NCBI RefSeq assembly: GCF_010500895.1
Contig: NZ_JAAAWO010000009.1
Span: 118,391-182,390, forward strand
Length of the DNA stretch: 64,000 bases
Source of the DNA: Alteromonas genovensis
Lineage (GTDB): Bacteria; Pseudomonadota; Gammaproteobacteria; Enterobacterales; Alteromonadaceae
Direction of reading: 5' to 3'
Shown here: one piece after another, positions 28,013 through 37,854 of the stretch
How positions within the stretch are numbered: position 1 is the first letter of the stretch
How the letters are laid out: each line of letters begins with the position of its first letter
Position numbers and translations under genes: made by a program
Notes under the pieces: generated by a model
Told to the model about the DNA's origin: nothing
Databases searched by the model: none
The model's input: the letters and a program-made list of their open reading frames with translations, nothing else

Positions 28013-28119
28013 AGCTCCGGTAGAAGATAGACATTACGCAACAGGTATTGGCCCTCCTTAGGGAATAAAGAACCCTAGTGTAAATATTTGCTTTCTATCT
28101 TCTTACTGGAGCTTTTTTT
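28013..28119 (+). terminator. Long stem-loop with U-tract after the small operon
   Basis: The left arm at 28013-28030 (AGCTCCGGTAGAAGATAG) pairs with the right arm at 28095-28113 (CTATCTTCTTACTGGAGCT), with one mismatch or wobble and one bulge. The arms enclose 64 nt that can form a smaller AGGG/CCCT hairpin. TTTTTT follows on the plus strand. It can end transcription of the sigma-54 operon, and its size also allows a processed 3' RNA. The mrcB stop codon overlaps the end of the T run. Confidence 0.6.
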
Positions 28120-30478
28120 ATCCAAATATACGTTCCCACCAGCTTTTCTTTTTACCGTCTTTGGCATCGTCTACCGGACGCCCGCTACAGTCTTGTTCTG
28201 GTGGAGGAAGCACATCTAGTATGGCCGGAACGCTCAAACTACCAGCACAACCTGCAACAACTACTGCCCCTGTTTTTGCATCAAAGTGGGCAATGCCTAA
28301 GCCTCTTGGAAATCTTCTGGAAAGTGATTTGGGCGCTTGTGACTTCATGTAGTTAACAAACACTGGCAGTGCACCGCCAGCGCCGGTTAAATTAACCGAT
28401 TTATTGTCATCATTACCCACCCAAACTGTCACCACATGATTTCTATCGAAACCGCTAAACCAACTGTCGCGATAGTCGTCCGTTGTACCTGTTTTACCCG
28501 CCATATTAACGCTGCCAAAGGTGGCCCCAACTCGCTTTGCCGTACCTTCTGTAGTGACTTTATAAAGCGCGTAATTTAATAGGTAAGTGGCTGCCTCATC
28601 TACTCGTTGAGAGTAAAACTCCGCTTTTTTCCACAGCAGCGCGTTTTCCGATGTGACTACCGAAGTCACCGTGTGCAGTGGAATATAGCGTCCATCATTA
28701 GACAGGGTTTGATACATTTGGTTGGTAGCAAATGGGGTTAACTCAAACGCCCCAAGTGTCATTGAAGGCACTTTTTCTAACGGTGTACTTACCCCAAGGC
28801 GCTCTATGGTATCGGCCAGTGTATTTAAGCCCACCTGCATTCCTAAGTTTACGGTGGGAATGTTGAGTGACTCTGTCAGTCCCTGCAATAATGGCACTTG
28901 CCCCCTAAATTCTTTGTCGTAGTTTTTGGGCGACCACGGCTTACCGTTTTTACTTTCAAGGGTAATGGGCTTATCTTCTAGCGGCGTTGCCAAATTAAAC
29001 TGAGTGGGGTCTTCAAGGGCAGTAAGATATACCGCAGGTTTCACTAACGACCCTATGGGACGCTTGGCGTCTAACGCTCGATTGAAACCTTTATACGCTA
29101 CGTTTCTATCACCGATGATCGCTCTTACTTCGCCTGTTGCGCTATCGGTGACCACCATTGCGCCCTGCAGTGCAGCCTTTCTGTCTTTTTGAAGTCCATC
29201 TAAGGTATTGGAGAGAGCCCGCTCCGCACGACGCTGTGCAACAATATCAAGGGTAGTAAATACTTTAACCCCTGAATCTCTTAAGCTGGGCTCTGCTAAT
29301 ATGTCGTTTAGCTCTCTACGCACTTGCTCCATAAACGCAGGGTGCTTTCCACTGGCTAAACTCGCGCCGCTCGCTAAGCCAAGAGGCCTATTCACGTAAC
29401 GTTCGTACTCGTCTCGATTAATCTCATTTTCGTCAAACAACATGCGCAAAACCAAGTCTCTTCGCTCTTTAGTGCGCACTGCATATTTTCGAGGATTGTA
29501 ATAAGACGGTCCTTTGATGATAGCCACTAAGGTCGCAATTTCAGGAACGCTTAATTCATTGGCAGGCCTGTCAAAGTAGAAGTAGCTTGCCAAGCCGAAA
29601 CCGTGCACAGCCATGTTGCCGTTTTGGCCTAAAAAGACCTCGTTTAAATAGGCTTCAATTATCTCAGATTTGCTATATCGAGCGTCGATGATCACTGCCA
29701 TTATCGCTTCTTTCGCTTTTCTAACTAGCGACCGCTCTCGGGTTAAAAACATGTTCTTAACCAGCTGTTGCGTTAGCGTGCTGCCGCCTTGTACGGTTCT
29801 GCCGGCAGCGATATTCGCCACCAAGGCACGCACGATTGAAAGCGGGGCTACGCCGTGGTGATTATAAAAGTTACGGTCTTCTACCAACGTCAAGGCTTTG
29901 GGCAATAATTCGGGAATAGTATCGAGTGACACCAACATACGATCTTCACTAGAACCACTTGTCATGCGAGTTACCAGCCATGGCTCAAGCCTGATTGTGC
30001 CAAACGGTCGCTCTTCCGTTTTATCGTAAATTTCAGACACTCTCGCGCCTTCCCAAGTGACAATCAGGTGTCTTAAAGGCTCTGCTCCCTCTGGGAATTG
30101 AAACGCTCGGCGCTGAACAGTTAGCACTCTATTTTGATAGCTGTACTCACCACTATTGTTGGCAAATGCCACTTTTCGATAGCCCAGAAGGTTCAATTCA
30201 TCAATGACCTCTGAGGGTGTTATTTCTTCACCCTTACTTAGGCTTAGCGGGCGCGCAAAGATTTGTGCCGGCACTTCCCACTTGTTGCCTGAAAAGCCCT
30301 TTTTGATTTGTGCATCGAGATAGAATGCGTATGCACCAAGTACCACAAGCGCAACTAATGAAAGTCGCCAGAATGCACCGAATACCCAACTCCCTTTGGT
30401 TTTCTGCTTTGTGTTTGAATTGCTTTTTCTTGCTGTCTTTTTTGCTGTTGAGCTGTTACTTGATTGTCTTTTTGCCAC
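28118..30478 (-). CDS. mrcB: Penicillin-binding protein 1B (bifunctional peptidoglycan synthase)
   Basis: This protein of about 786 residues has a short Lys/Ser-rich cytoplasmic tail, one membrane helix (LSLVALVVLGAYAFYL), a UB2H-like region and a GT51 transglycosylase domain (EDRNFYNHHG, GGSTLTQQLVKN). The transpeptidase follows with SLVK, SLN and KTGTTDD motifs. It polymerises and crosslinks peptidoglycan at the outer face of the inner membrane. The start is uncertain. GTG at 30478 gives MAKRQSSNS, like other PBP1b tails, but its ribosome site is weak. An in-frame TTG at 30568 would add 30 residues. mltB is divergent, 220 bp away. Confidence 0.94.
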   Translation of the reverse strand: MAKRQSSNSSTAKKTARKSNSNTKQKTKGSWVFGAFWRLSLVALVVLGAYAFYLDAQIKKGFSGNKWEVPAQIFARPLSLSKGEEITPSEVIDELNLLGYRKVAFANNSGEYSYQNRVLTVQRRAFQFPEGAEPLRHLIVTWEGARVSEIYDKTEERPFGTIRLEPWLVTRMTSGSSEDRMLVSLDTIPELLPKALTLVEDRNFYNHHGVAPLSIVRALVANIAAGRTVQGGSTLTQQLVKNMFLTRERSLVRKAKEAIMAVIIDARYSKSEIIEAYLNEVFLGQNGNMAVHGFGLASYFYFDRPANELSVPEIATLVAIIKGPSYYNPRKYAVRTKERRDLVLRMLFDENEINRDEYERYVNRPLGLASGASLASGKHPAFMEQVRRELNDILAEPSLRDSGVKVFTTLDIVAQRRAERALSNTLDGLQKDRKAALQGAMVVTDSATGEVRAIIGDRNVAYKGFNRALDAKRPIGSLVKPAVYLTALEDPTQFNLATPLEDKPITLESKNGKPWSPKNYDKEFRGQVPLLQGLTESLNIPTVNLGMQVGLNTLADTIERLGVSTPLEKVPSMTLGAFELTPFATNQMYQTLSNDGRYIPLHTVTSVVTSENALLWKKAEFYSQRVDEAATYLLNYALYKVTTEGTAKRVGATFGSVNMAGKTGTTDDYRDSWFSGFDRNHVVTVWVGNDDNKSVNLTGAGGALPVFVNYMKSQAPKSLSRRFPRGLGIAHFDAKTGAVVVAGCAGSLSVPAILDVLPPPEQDCSGRPVDDAKDGKKKSWWERIFG

Positions 30479-30698
30479 GAGGAAGCGCCATAAAAAGGTA
30501 AGCGCGTACCGCTTACCGTCCCTTAAATTTATGCAGTGAACATTACCACTGCGCCCTTGATGCAACAACAGCTAACCACCATCTAACCAACATCTAAATA
30601 ACAGCAGCTGCACGAAACCCTGACCTACAATGGAATTTAGCTCGCACTTTGCAGTCACAATGCGATAGCATGCAAGCAAGTAACAAAGGAAATTTACT

Positions 30699-31979
30699 AT
30701 GCGTTCAGCTTTTTCATCATCAATTTTTCGCCCGACAATGCCGTTTATAAACCGTCGCTCTGCATTCTCAGTAACACGGATAATTTCATCTATCTCGTTG
30801 GCCGTGTTGTTCACAAGTGTTTCTATTTCATCTGCCAGTGCGAACGAAAACTTCGCGTCTTGCACAGCGGCGCTTGAAAAGGAGGCGATTCAACAAGGCG
30901 TTAGCCAACAAACCATCGATGCCATTTTTCCTTCATTGGTACATCAAGACAACGTGATTAAGTACGACAGAAGTCAGCCCGAGTTCGTGCAGACCTTTCC
31001 GGGTTACTTCAGTAAACGAGTCACCGAGTGGCGTACAAATAAAGGCAAAGAAATGTACGCGAAGCACAAAACCTTACTGCACAAATTAAGTGACGAGTAT
31101 GGCGTGCCGCCACATTACCTGCTGGCATTCTGGGGGTTAGAGACAAACTTTGGCAACTACAAAGGCAAGATGCCGGTACTCGATTCACTGGCCACATTAG
31201 CCTGCGATAAGCGCCGCAGCACGTATTTCACAAAAGAGTTTTTAGTCGCGGTTAAGCTGTTTGAGAGAGAAAAGCTAGAACGGGAAGAAATGGTAGGGTC
31301 TTGGGCAGGCGCCATGGGGCACACCCAGTTTATGCCCTCGGCATATACCCATTACGCTATAGATGGTGATGGCGACGGTCAAATTAACCTATGGGCCAGT
31401 GAAGAAGATGCACTGTCTTCTGCTGCTAACTTTCTTGCAAGCTTAGGATGGGACGCTGGTTTTCGATGGGGACGGGAAATTACGCTACCTGAGAACTTTG
31501 ACTATCGACTTTCTGGCTACAAAAACCGCCAGTCTCTTAGCGAATGGAACGCACTTGGGGTAATGCGAGCAGACGGCAGCGAACTGGGCAATGCAGATAC
31601 CTCTGCCTATGTCATAGTACCTGCCGGTCACGAAGGGCCTGCATTTATCGCCTATAAAAACTTTAGAGTGATCATGCGTTGGAACAATTCTGAGTTTTAC
31701 GCCATCGCTGTCGGTGTTTTAGCTGATAAGATCACCGGAGCCTCAGGCATAAAAGCCACATTGCCAGACCTTCCTGCTTACAGCCGAAAGGACATCATTG
31801 CGCTTCAAAGCAAGCTCAATACGCTAGGCTTCGATGTGGGTAAGCCCGACGGAATTATAGGGCCCGCCACCCGCGAAGGTATTCGCAATTATCAAATAGC
31901 GAATAGTATGATTGCTGATGGATTTCCAGGGCTAGACGTAATGAGCGCTCTTGATGTTACGCTAGATAAACACTCTTGA
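30699..31979 (+). CDS. mltB: Lytic murein transglycosylase, MltB family (GH103) with peptidoglycan-binding domain
   Basis: This 426-residue protein has an N-terminal export signal (cleavage probably near SASA-NEN, about residue 50). A GH103 catalytic domain follows (about 55-335), with the catalytic Glu in FWGLETNFGNYKG and the family motifs GAMGHTQFMPSAY and DGDGDGQINLW. A C-terminal PG_binding_1 domain follows (about 360-420, LNTLGFDVGKPDGIIGPATR). It cleaves glycan strands to anhydromuropeptides in the periplasm. No lipobox cysteine is evident, so it is probably soluble, unlike E. coli MltB. It is divergent from mrcB, a sensible pairing of a wall synthase and a wall hydrolase. Confidence 0.92.
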   Translation: MRSAFSSSIFRPTMPFINRRSAFSVTRIISSISLAVLFTSVSISSASANENFASCTAALEKEAIQQGVSQQTIDAIFPSLVHQDNVIKYDRSQPEFVQTFPGYFSKRVTEWRTNKGKEMYAKHKTLLHKLSDEYGVPPHYLLAFWGLETNFGNYKGKMPVLDSLATLACDKRRSTYFTKEFLVAVKLFEREKLEREEMVGSWAGAMGHTQFMPSAYTHYAIDGDGDGQINLWASEEDALSSAANFLASLGWDAGFRWGREITLPENFDYRLSGYKNRQSLSEWNALGVMRADGSELGNADTSAYVIVPAGHEGPAFIAYKNFRVIMRWNNSEFYAIAVGVLADKITGASGIKATLPDLPAYSRKDIIALQSKLNTLGFDVGKPDGIIGPATREGIRNYQIANSMIADGFPGLDVMSALDVTLDKHS

Positions 31980-32030
31980 TACTAGTCCGCATAGATAACA
32001 AATTAGACAGCCATCGGTACTATTTTGAGA

Positions 32031-32080
32031 TAACCCGTATTTTGAAATAACCAGTATTTCGGGTTAACCCGTATTTTGAA
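32031..32080. repeat. 17-bp degenerate tandem repeat, 3 copies
   Basis: TAACCCGTATTTTGAA occurs at 32031 and again at 32065, with a variant TAACCAGTATTTCGGG at 32048. A weaker copy may precede it near 32017. The array starts 52 bp downstream of the mltB stop. Confidence 0.75.
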
Positions 32081-32160
32081 TGTACCATGGCTGCTCAATT
32101 CTATTTATGATGCGTGTCATCTCAGCCTCACCTCAACACGATAGGCTCGATTGTCAGTAA

Positions 32161-33381
32161 TTACTGAGGCGCAGCTAAGTTAATGTCTTCAGGCGGGTTT
32201 TCTTTAAGCGCATTAAGCGCTGGGTACCATTGGGCAAACTCGTCCATATTTAGTACATCCGTCAGCGCCTCATCAAAATCTTCGCACGCCAAGCGGCGGG
32301 CGAGATAAAACACTTGAGATGCTATAAGTCCTTCTGCTTCTTTTGACTCTTCTGAATCGTCTGGCTCTTGCGACTGCTCTACCCCCTTACGAGGGCGCAA
32401 AGTACTCGCCGCCTCACATGACGCCGAAAGAATATCTTCCACCAATCGCTCCTCTATGCCCCATACGGTAAGAAGGTAGTAGGTGATAAGTGCACTAATG
32501 GGCTTCGTTGATGACTGCAGCCCAACGTCATTTGCCGTTTCAGGCGCATCCACCAAATACAGTTCGCCAATAGAAGCAAGCAAACTCAACGAAAATGAAT
32601 ACTCTGCCTGCTCTCGCGAAAAGCCTCGCAACTGCATCAGGCGAGTTGCAATATAGGCAGACGAAAGTGCGCGCACCACCACATCTCGGTGCATTTTGCT
32701 GTCAATGCTATAGGTTTGACTCAAGCTAGAGGCAATCGCTATAGATGCAATAGTATTCAGACCCAGTCGCTTCACTGCCTTGTCTACAGAGGAGACTTGC
32801 CCGCGAAAACCAAGAAAAGGAGAGTTTGCGGCTTGAAGTACATTTGCCACCAGCGTTGGATCTTTTCCTACTACCCTGGCCACTTCATCAAGTTCGGCGT
32901 CCTCACACTTAAGAAGCTTGTCTAGCTTTTGATAGGTTTCATTAAGTACGGGCAACCCTTTTAACCTTCCAAGGGACTGCCTTACTGAATGTGTTAAGGG
33001 AAGTGCTTTTATGCGCATCACTCGATTGAGTACGTCGCTAATATCGCCGTGCTCAAAGGGCTTCGAAATGAAAATATGCACGTTTGAGGCGACTATCTCC
33101 TTCATATCAATCCGTGTATCACCGGTAATTAATAATCGAATCGCCTCTGGGTTGTGAGTTCTGCACTCAAGCAAAACGTCGTCACCTCGTGTTCCTGGCA
33201 TAAGTCTGTCGCACATGACGAGGTCTGGTTTTATTTCACCCTGCTGTAGTTTATCAAGGGCTTCATTTGGGGAATCAAAGAGGTGGACTGACCATGAGGG
33301 CGCTAATCGCCTCAGCGCTCTTTTCAACGATTTAAGGATCAGCTCTTCATCATCAACAATGACAACCTGATTACTCGGCAT
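32161..33381 (-). CDS. Response regulator with REC and HDOD domains
   Basis: This 406-residue protein has an N-terminal receiver (1-125) with phospho-acceptor Asp58 in LVMCDRLMPG and conserved Lys in FISKPFE. An HDOD domain follows (about 140-330; KDPTLVANVLQAANSPFLG). HDOD is an HD-related module without phosphodiesterase residues and is common in signalling proteins that affect motility or biofilm. The C-terminal tail (about 345-406) is acidic and divergent. It lies 9 bp downstream of the REC-EAL gene, so both probably answer the same unlinked kinase. No kinase is adjacent. Confidence 0.88.
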   Translation of the reverse strand: MPSNQVVIVDDEELILKSLKRALRRLAPSWSVHLFDSPNEALDKLQQGEIKPDLVMCDRLMPGTRGDDVLLECRTHNPEAIRLLITGDTRIDMKEIVASNVHIFISKPFEHGDISDVLNRVMRIKALPLTHSVRQSLGRLKGLPVLNETYQKLDKLLKCEDAELDEVARVVGKDPTLVANVLQAANSPFLGFRGQVSSVDKAVKRLGLNTIASIAIASSLSQTYSIDSKMHRDVVVRALSSAYIATRLMQLRGFSREQAEYSFSLSLLASIGELYLVDAPETANDVGLQSSTKPISALITYYLLTVWGIEERLVEDILSASCEAASTLRPRKGVEQSQEPDDSEESKEAEGLIASQVFYLARRLACEDFDEALTDVLNMDEFAQWYPALNALKENPPEDINLAAPQ

Positions 33382-33390
33382 CCTATCTCC

Positions 33391-34674
33391 TCAGAATAAA
33401 TAAGGCTGTTGTGCCAGCACTTTCAACAGGGGCTCTTCTGCGAGCGGCTTACTATAATGATAGCCCTGCAATTCTTCACACCCCATATCCCGTAAACACA
33501 ACGCGTGCTGAGATACTTCTATACCTTCGGCAACCACTTTCATGCCAATTGACTGGGCCATTGATACTAAATTTTTCACCACGTTGTAGCACTTTTCTTC
33601 GCTATCAACACCGGCAATTAAACTACGATCTATCTTAACTACTTGAGCCGGCAAATTAAGGAGATAGTTGATAGCCGTATGTCCTGTTCCAAAATCGTCA
33701 ATGGCAACATCAATACCTAACTCTTTTAATCGCCTAAGCTGCTTACAGCACCCGTCGAAGTCTTCAATAGCAGCCGACTCTGTTATTTCCACACACAAAT
33801 TTTCAGGAACTAGGTTTCCCTCGGCTATCAAAGCCTTTACAACGTCGACAAACTTGTCATCGTGTAACTGCTTTGGCGATACATTAAAAGCAAGCTTAAA
33901 ACCGTCTAGCAAGGTAAATGCTTGCCATCGCATTTGAAAACGTGCCGTTTCTCTTAATACCCACTCACCGATCCCTTGAATAAACTCTCCCTCTTCGGCG
34001 ACTGGAATAAAAATCGCTGGCGATACAGAGCCGTAATCCTCACTCGTCCATCGCAGTAAACTTTCTAACCCGACAATTCTTCCCGTTTTTGCGCATACTT
34101 TCGGCTGGTAAACTAAACTAAATTCATCTTCAAAAATGGCAGACTTTAGTCGTTCTAGTAGCTCGTTTTTTTGACTGGAGTGAGCCTGTGAACCGTTAGC
34201 AGTAGACGAGGTTATTACAGAAAAATCCCCTGACTCATTGGGGGGCTGCTTTTGCAGTTGATTGTTCATCATCACACTAAGAAGGTGATTTTTATGCCGC
34301 TTTTCAACACCAATACTCACTTCATCGAGCAGACGTTTATTGTCCCACGGCTTGCGCAAGAAGCGCTCTGCCACATCATCATTCATGCACTCTATAACGT
34401 CATCAATGTCGGCATCACCGCTTAGTATAAAATGACAGGCAAAAGGTTGATGGGGGCGAGACTTACGTAAAAAAGCGACACCGTTCATCTCTGGCATACG
34501 GTAGTCAGCAATAATGACATCGAAAGATTGAGTCTTAACCATAGCTAAGGCATCTTTCGGGCAAGAGGACGTAACGACCTGGTAACCCGCATACGTTAGT
34601 ACGCGACTTAATGCGCGAAGCACGCTGGTTTCATCGTCTACGAGCAAAATCTTTGAATGCAGCTCAGGCTTCAT
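33391..34674 (-). CDS. Response regulator with REC and EAL (c-di-GMP phosphodiesterase) domains
   Basis: This 427-residue protein has a receiver (1-125) with phospho-acceptor Asp57 in VIIADYRMPEMNG and Lys in FLRKPWD. A linker of about 50 residues and an EAL domain (about 175-420) follow. The EAL motif reads ESLLRW, the Glu being the metal ligand. The other catalytic positions are kept: N in AFNVSPKQ, EITES, AIDDFGTG, KIDRSLI, VVAEGIE and the Gln of ELQGYHYSKP. An active, phosphorylation-gated c-di-GMP phosphodiesterase is likely. It is the first gene of a pair with the REC-HDOD gene. Confidence 0.92.
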   Translation of the reverse strand: MKPELHSKILLVDDETSVLRALSRVLTYAGYQVVTSSCPKDALAMVKTQSFDVIIADYRMPEMNGVAFLRKSRPHQPFACHFILSGDADIDDVIECMNDDVAERFLRKPWDNKRLLDEVSIGVEKRHKNHLLSVMMNNQLQKQPPNESGDFSVITSSTANGSQAHSSQKNELLERLKSAIFEDEFSLVYQPKVCAKTGRIVGLESLLRWTSEDYGSVSPAIFIPVAEEGEFIQGIGEWVLRETARFQMRWQAFTLLDGFKLAFNVSPKQLHDDKFVDVVKALIAEGNLVPENLCVEITESAAIEDFDGCCKQLRRLKELGIDVAIDDFGTGHTAINYLLNLPAQVVKIDRSLIAGVDSEEKCYNVVKNLVSMAQSIGMKVVAEGIEVSQHALCLRDMGCEELQGYHYSKPLAEEPLLKVLAQQPYLF

Positions 34675-35121
34675 TGTCTACTCATCGCCTTACTGTTGCC
34701 CCTTAACAATGCTAACTAACTAAAAAAGTGTTATTCACACAGCGTGGATAGCACTTAGGCTATTCACATTGACTCAACACGCTTTCCATACGCGTTACGT
34801 ATAAAATGCCATGCATCGCAAAAAACACGCTATATTTATTCCATTGCTTATCTTATCACCTAAAAAAGCAAGCACGCCATAAATTAATATAGTACATTTA
34901 TGACACTTGCGACACAAAACGAAAGAATATGCTCTGAAAAGTTATTTCAAGGAATGAATATTCAAGTAACAACGTGAAAACGAACAGATAATAATCAGAT
35001 TAAAGGTTCACACTGAGTACTTAGGGTGAATGCTAACCTGAAAAGGTATGCAATAACATACAACTTTCGTCGGTGACAGTTTCGTCGGTGAAAGCATTGT
35101 GCAAAGAACAACACGACCTCT
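34675..35121. other. Intergenic region between hrpB and the REC-EAL gene
   Basis: About 447 bp without a gene. It is AT-rich and must hold the promoter of the REC-EAL/REC-HDOD pair near 34680-34900. A 15-bp tandem repeat lies at 35065-35094, near the hrpB stop, and is listed separately. No rho-independent terminator for hrpB is evident. Confidence 0.55.
35065..35094. repeat. 15-bp tandem repeat, 2 copies
   Basis: TTTCGTCGGTGACAG is followed directly by TTTCGTCGGTGAAAG, 14 of 15 identical. The array lies 28-57 bp downstream of the hrpB stop codon (minus strand). Confidence 0.8.
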
Positions 35122-37773
35122 CTATAAATGCTTTTTAGTTTTCGTTGTCGGCTTTGATACAGCGGGGTTGTCTGGCCAAAAATGTTTAGGGTAGCGTCCC
35201 TTCATCTCTTTTTGAATTTCCTTATAACTTCCCTCCCAAAATGTACCGAGATCACTGGTGGTTTGAAGCGGCCGTCCGGCAGGAGAAAGTAATTCACACA
35301 CCACTGTTATGCGGCCATTGCCAATAACAATAGGAGCAGACTGAGAATACATTTCCGTTAACTTAACGGACAGCACTACATCGCCGCTCTCTCGATAGTC
35401 TAAAGCAGCTTCTCGCCCGGTGGGAATGCGCACCGTCATAGGCAAGAGCGTTGAAAGCGCATCTTGCTGGGGCCAGGTTAGTCCATTGTTGAGCGCCGTT
35501 TTCCAAGGCAGTTTATGCAACATTTTTAACGATGAACATCGCGCTAAATGACCGGTAAGCCCCTCTTTGGCTTGGTGCACAACATCATTTAACGATTTAG
35601 GCCATGGTGCGTCTTCACCAAAGGACTGGGGCTGAGGTAACTCGTACTGTGCAGCTAATTTAACTCGACGCCACCACTGCCAGTCAGCTTCAGACAATGG
35701 CCATTCTTTAAGCACAAGGGATTCAAGATAGCCTAACCATGCATCAACAGTAGCCTGCTCCCAATATGCACTATCTTTTGAGCGCGTACCTTTAGAGACC
35801 GGCGTAGTGTCTAAATCAATATCATAAAACCCGGTTATGGTTCGCGCTTCCATGAGACCGCTGACACGATTAAGTCTGATGCGCTGCTGCTGATTGAACG
35901 CATGTGGAAATATGCCTCGTAGCAGCGACTCTGAAATAGGCTGAGCCTGACGAATTTTTACTGTATTTCCAATATGCTGCCCATGTAGCACAGCCAACCA
36001 CTGAGGCGCGGCTTTTGATGACAAACCGCTAACTTGCGCCCCCTTTCCACTTGCTAGCTTATAGTCTTGAATAATATGGCCAGACCCATCAGCTTTTCTT
36101 GTACTTTGGTGCGATGCAGATTTCGCTTCTCGTAAAAATGCCACCTGCAGTGGATAAGCAATCGCTATACATAAACCAATAGCGTCATCATCTAGTGCCG
36201 AGATGGATAAACTATTGCTTTCTATGCCAGCAAAACGCGCGTAACGCGTTGCCTGCGATGTTATTTGTGTTCGTTCTGCTGCACTCAATGTCCGAAGCAG
36301 TTCGCTCACCAGCGGCGTATTTTGCCCGCTAACTCCGCTCTCACTTAATGCCACCACAAAAGGTGTGGCTGCCTGCATTGCTTCTTTTGAGACACCTTTT
36401 AGTGAGCCTGCTGATGAATTTTTAAACAACCCCTGCATGGATTTATCAAGAGACGGATTTGTGTTCTGACAAACCAAAAGGAGATTGGCAAGGTGTGGCT
36501 GGCAAGGCAATTCTGCGACCTTTTTTCCGTAAGCTGTAATCGACAGACTCTCGTCAATACAGTGAATGCGCTGCAGTTTTTTCTGAGCAATAGCTTCTTG
36601 AGTGGCAGTTGGCGGGGTAAGCAACGCTAACTCATTCGGCTTACTTCCCCATGCGTAGGTGTCGAGCAAAAAACTACTAATATCCTCTCTTTCAATTTGC
36701 GCAGCACTGTGATGCGAAAGGCGCTCAAAACTTTCTCGGCTACACAGGCGATAACACACTCCCTCACTGACTCTCCCCGCTCGTCCTGCTCTCTGTGTGG
36801 CTGAGGCTTGGGAAATTCTCTGCATTGTAATTTGTGTCATATCACTTGCAGGGTGGTACTGTGCACGATTTTCCCAAAGGCTATCTACAACCACTTTAAC
36901 CCCTTCAATGGTTAAACTGGTTTCAGCAATATTGGTCGCCAAAATAACTTTTTTTCGGCCCTCACTATCTGCCACTAACGCTTGCTGCTGCGCACTTTTA
37001 CCCAACGCGCCATATAATGGGTATATCGCTATATCTTGACTTTGACTGAACGAATTAAGCTCTCGCTCAACGGCATTTATCGTTGCGCGACTTGGCAAAA
37101 ATACCAGTACATCACCGTCGTGACGTGCAACGGCATTTTTAACCACCTGCGTGGTATTCACCACGATGTCTTTTGCAAAGGTGTCTTTGTAATAGAAAAC
37201 CTCAACGGGGTAGGCCCGCCCCTGAGTATTAAGGTGACTGAGAGGCAGTGCACTGTGCTTCTCAAGTAAGCGACTAAGGGGCTCTAAGGCAAGAGTGGCC
37301 GACATGACAAGAATGCGTAAGTCATCGCGAAGCCCCGCTTGCACTTCTAGCGCCAGTGCCAAGCCGAAGTCGCTGTGAATACTGCGCTCGTGAAACTCAT
37401 CGAAGACAATTGCGCTGACGCCTGTTAACTCAGGATCGTTTTGAATTATTCGTGTCAGTATGCCTTCAGTAATTAATTCAATACGAGTTTGCGTACTAAC
37501 CTTGCTTTCACCCCGTATTCTATAGCCTATGGTTTGCCCCACCGACTCACCAAGTTGCTTGGCTAAATAGTCTGCTAAATTCCTTACCACCACTCTTCTT
37601 GGCTGCATCAATAATATTTTGCCATCAAGAGCTGCATTTAACAGTGACAGAGGCAGTACCGTGGATTTACCTGCACCAGGGGGCGCACCAATCACGACAT
37701 TATTGGTAGCAATCTCTTTGGCTAGCCCGTCGACTAGAGAAAATGCGGGTAAATGGGATAAGTTATCTAACAT
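35122..37773 (-). CDS. hrpB: ATP-dependent RNA helicase HrpB
   Basis: This DEAH/RHA helicase has about 883 residues. Motif I is GAPPGAGKST, motif II DEFHER, motif III SATL, motif V in NIAETSLTIEGV and motif VI QRAGRAGR. The C-terminal half carries the HrpB-specific domain. Its cellular job in bacteria is not well defined. ATG at 37773 (MLDNLSHLP) is preferred over TTG at 37785. The gene is divergent from thpR, the same arrangement as in E. coli, which supports both calls. Its 5' flank contains a degenerate tandem repeat. Confidence 0.95.
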   Translation of the reverse strand: MLDNLSHLPAFSLVDGLAKEIATNNVVIGAPPGAGKSTVLPLSLLNAALDGKILLMQPRRVVVRNLADYLAKQLGESVGQTIGYRIRGESKVSTQTRIELITEGILTRIIQNDPELTGVSAIVFDEFHERSIHSDFGLALALEVQAGLRDDLRILVMSATLALEPLSRLLEKHSALPLSHLNTQGRAYPVEVFYYKDTFAKDIVVNTTQVVKNAVARHDGDVLVFLPSRATINAVERELNSFSQSQDIAIYPLYGALGKSAQQQALVADSEGRKKVILATNIAETSLTIEGVKVVVDSLWENRAQYHPASDMTQITMQRISQASATQRAGRAGRVSEGVCYRLCSRESFERLSHHSAAQIEREDISSFLLDTYAWGSKPNELALLTPPTATQEAIAQKKLQRIHCIDESLSITAYGKKVAELPCQPHLANLLLVCQNTNPSLDKSMQGLFKNSSAGSLKGVSKEAMQAATPFVVALSESGVSGQNTPLVSELLRTLSAAERTQITSQATRYARFAGIESNSLSISALDDDAIGLCIAIAYPLQVAFLREAKSASHQSTRKADGSGHIIQDYKLASGKGAQVSGLSSKAAPQWLAVLHGQHIGNTVKIRQAQPISESLLRGIFPHAFNQQQRIRLNRVSGLMEARTITGFYDIDLDTTPVSKGTRSKDSAYWEQATVDAWLGYLESLVLKEWPLSEADWQWWRRVKLAAQYELPQPQSFGEDAPWPKSLNDVVHQAKEGLTGHLARCSSLKMLHKLPWKTALNNGLTWPQQDALSTLLPMTVRIPTGREAALDYRESGDVVLSVKLTEMYSQSAPIVIGNGRITVVCELLSPAGRPLQTTSDLGTFWEGSYKEIQKEMKGRYPKHFWPDNPAVSKPTTKTKKHL

Positions 37774-37789
37774 AAGGACGTTCAATCAT

Positions 37790-37854
37790 GGTAATGACCT
37801 AAGGTAATATACTAGGGTAATGATCTAGGGTGAATGACCTAGGGTGATAAATGA
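37790..37854. repeat. 13-14-bp degenerate tandem repeat, about 5 copies
   Basis: Five units of the form GGTAATGAYCTAG follow one another: GGTAATGACCTAA, GGTAATATACTAG, GGTAATGATCTAG, GGTGAATGACCTAG and GGTGATAAATGAG. The array sits just upstream of the hrpB start, so it probably lies in its leader or promoter. Confidence 0.8.
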
